Below, piece after piece: positions 5,025 through 5,611 of a stretch of 5,611 nt of DNA. The stretch comes from Rhodospirillales bacterium (lineage in GTDB: Bacteria > Pseudomonadota > Alphaproteobacteria > Rhodospirillales > Magnetospirillaceae): the NCBI GenBank assembly GCA_030040955.1, contig JASHSH010000253.1:1-5611 (forward strand). The letters run 5' to 3'. A program made the translations under genes and the position numbers. The notes under the pieces were generated by a model. That model made no database searches and was not told where the DNA came from. It saw only the letters and a list, made by a program, of their open reading frames with translations. The first letter of the stretch is position 1. Each line of letters opens with the position of its first letter.

Positions 5025-5611
5025 ATGGACTTCCGCAGCGACAACACGGCCCCGGCCTCGCCGGCCATCCTCGCCGCCTTGGCGGCCGCCAACGCGGGCA
5101 GCGCTTCGTCCTACGGGGCTGACGCGATCACGCAGCGGCTGAGCCAGCGGTTCGCCGAGCTGTTCGAGCACGAGGTCGCGGTGTTCCCGGTCGCCACCGG
5201 CACCGCCGCCAACTCGCTGGCGCTGGCCGCGCTCAGCCCGCCCTGGGGCGTGATCTACTGCCACGCGGGCGCGCATATCGCCGAGGACGAATGCGGCGCG
5301 CCCGAGTTCTTCACCGGCGGGGCCAAGCTGATCGGGCTACCCGGCGCCGACGGCAAGCTGACGCCGGAGACGCTGGAAGGAGCGATCGCCGGCGCGGGCG
5401 TGCAGCACCATGCGCAGCCGGCCGCGATCAGCCTCAGCCAGAGCACCGAGGCGGGCACGATCTATCGCCCGGCCGAGATCGCCGCCATCGCGGCGGTGGC
5501 GCGGCGGCACAGACTCGGCCTGCATGTCGACGGGGCGCGCCTCGGCAATGCGGTGGCGGCGTTGGGCTGCGCGCCGGCGGAAATCTCCTGGCGGGCGGGC
5601 GTCGACGCGCT
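5025..5611 (+). CDS. Low-specificity threonine aldolase family PLP enzyme, N-terminal part (runs off right edge)
   Basis: From ATG 5025, 195 codons are open to the window edge, a little over half of a usual 340-350-residue protein. The start MDFRSDNTAP is characteristic of the family. Next come SSYGADAITQRL (28-39), the phosphate-binding VATGTAANSLAL (56-67), His84 in AGAHIAEDE (the histidine that stacks on the cofactor), and HVDGARLGNA (167-176) with Asp169 (pyridine-nitrogen contact) and Arg172. The Schiff-base lysine lies beyond the edge. Family members cleave L-threonine/allo-threonine or other beta-hydroxy amino acids to glycine plus an aldehyde in the cytosol; related beta-eliminating lyases share the fold. 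No good ribosome-binding site precedes the ATG. A weak TGGACG/TATGCA pair (4988-5016) would start transcription almost at the ATG, so a leaderless mRNA is possible. The gene is divergent from the aldolase operon. Confidence 0.9.
   Translation, partial: MDFRSDNTAPASPAILAALAAANAGSASSYGADAITQRLSQRFAELFEHEVAVFPVATGTAANSLALAALSPPWGVIYCHAGAHIAEDECGAPEFFTGGAKLIGLPGADGKLTPETLEGAIAGAGVQHHAQPAAISLSQSTEAGTIYRPAEIAAIAAVARRHRLGLHVDGARLGNAVAALGCAPAEISWRAGVDA

Noticed and set aside
4926..5276. N-terminal extension of the DapA-family frame upstream of ATG 4925
   Set aside because: The extension is Arg/Gly-rich and non-homologous. It overlaps the start of the divergent threonine aldolase gene and the predicted promoter.

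Overview
The window is a GC-rich (about two-thirds G+C or more by eye), densely coding stretch of bacterial chromosome. The likely host is a high-GC proteobacterium, most plausibly an alphaproteobacterium. This rests on strong G/C bias at third codon positions, CTTG-type -35 elements, a tRNA-Asp of alphaproteobacterial appearance with encoded CCA, and the mix of gene families. It is an inference, not a demonstrated assignment.

Left part (1-2336): an amidase-signature enzyme runs off the left edge on the minus strand. Divergent from it is a complete plus-strand gene for a CYTH-CHAD protein, an inorganic triphosphatase/polyphosphate-binding type. A sigma70-like promoter between them overlaps the upstream ATG of the CYTH gene and so favours a GTG start at 628. 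A complete tRNA-Asp(GTC) with its own promoter follows the CYTH-CHAD gene.

Middle part (2361-4925, all minus strand): a three-gene cluster reads from right to left. It encodes a DapA/N-acetylneuraminate-lyase-type aldolase homologue with substituted active-site residues, a left-handed beta-helix protein of the gamma-carbonic-anhydrase type without the usual zinc histidines, and an EamA/DMT ten-helix exporter. The gaps are 3 and 4 nt, and one good promoter lies upstream, so it is probably a single transcript. The exporter gene runs out of frame into a remnant of a polar-amino-acid ABC transporter ATPase. That remnant has lost its N-terminal two-thirds and carries an internal deletion; it ends 24 nt from the tRNA 3' end.

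Right part (5025-5611): divergent from the operon, a threonine-aldolase-type PLP enzyme runs off the right edge. The divergent pair plus exporter would suit a small amino-acid or keto-acid metabolism and export module, but the substrates cannot be read from the sequence.

I found no mobile element, CRISPR array or clearly new system. The most notable points are the double-deleted ABC remnant joined to the exporter gene and the two operon enzymes with altered active sites.
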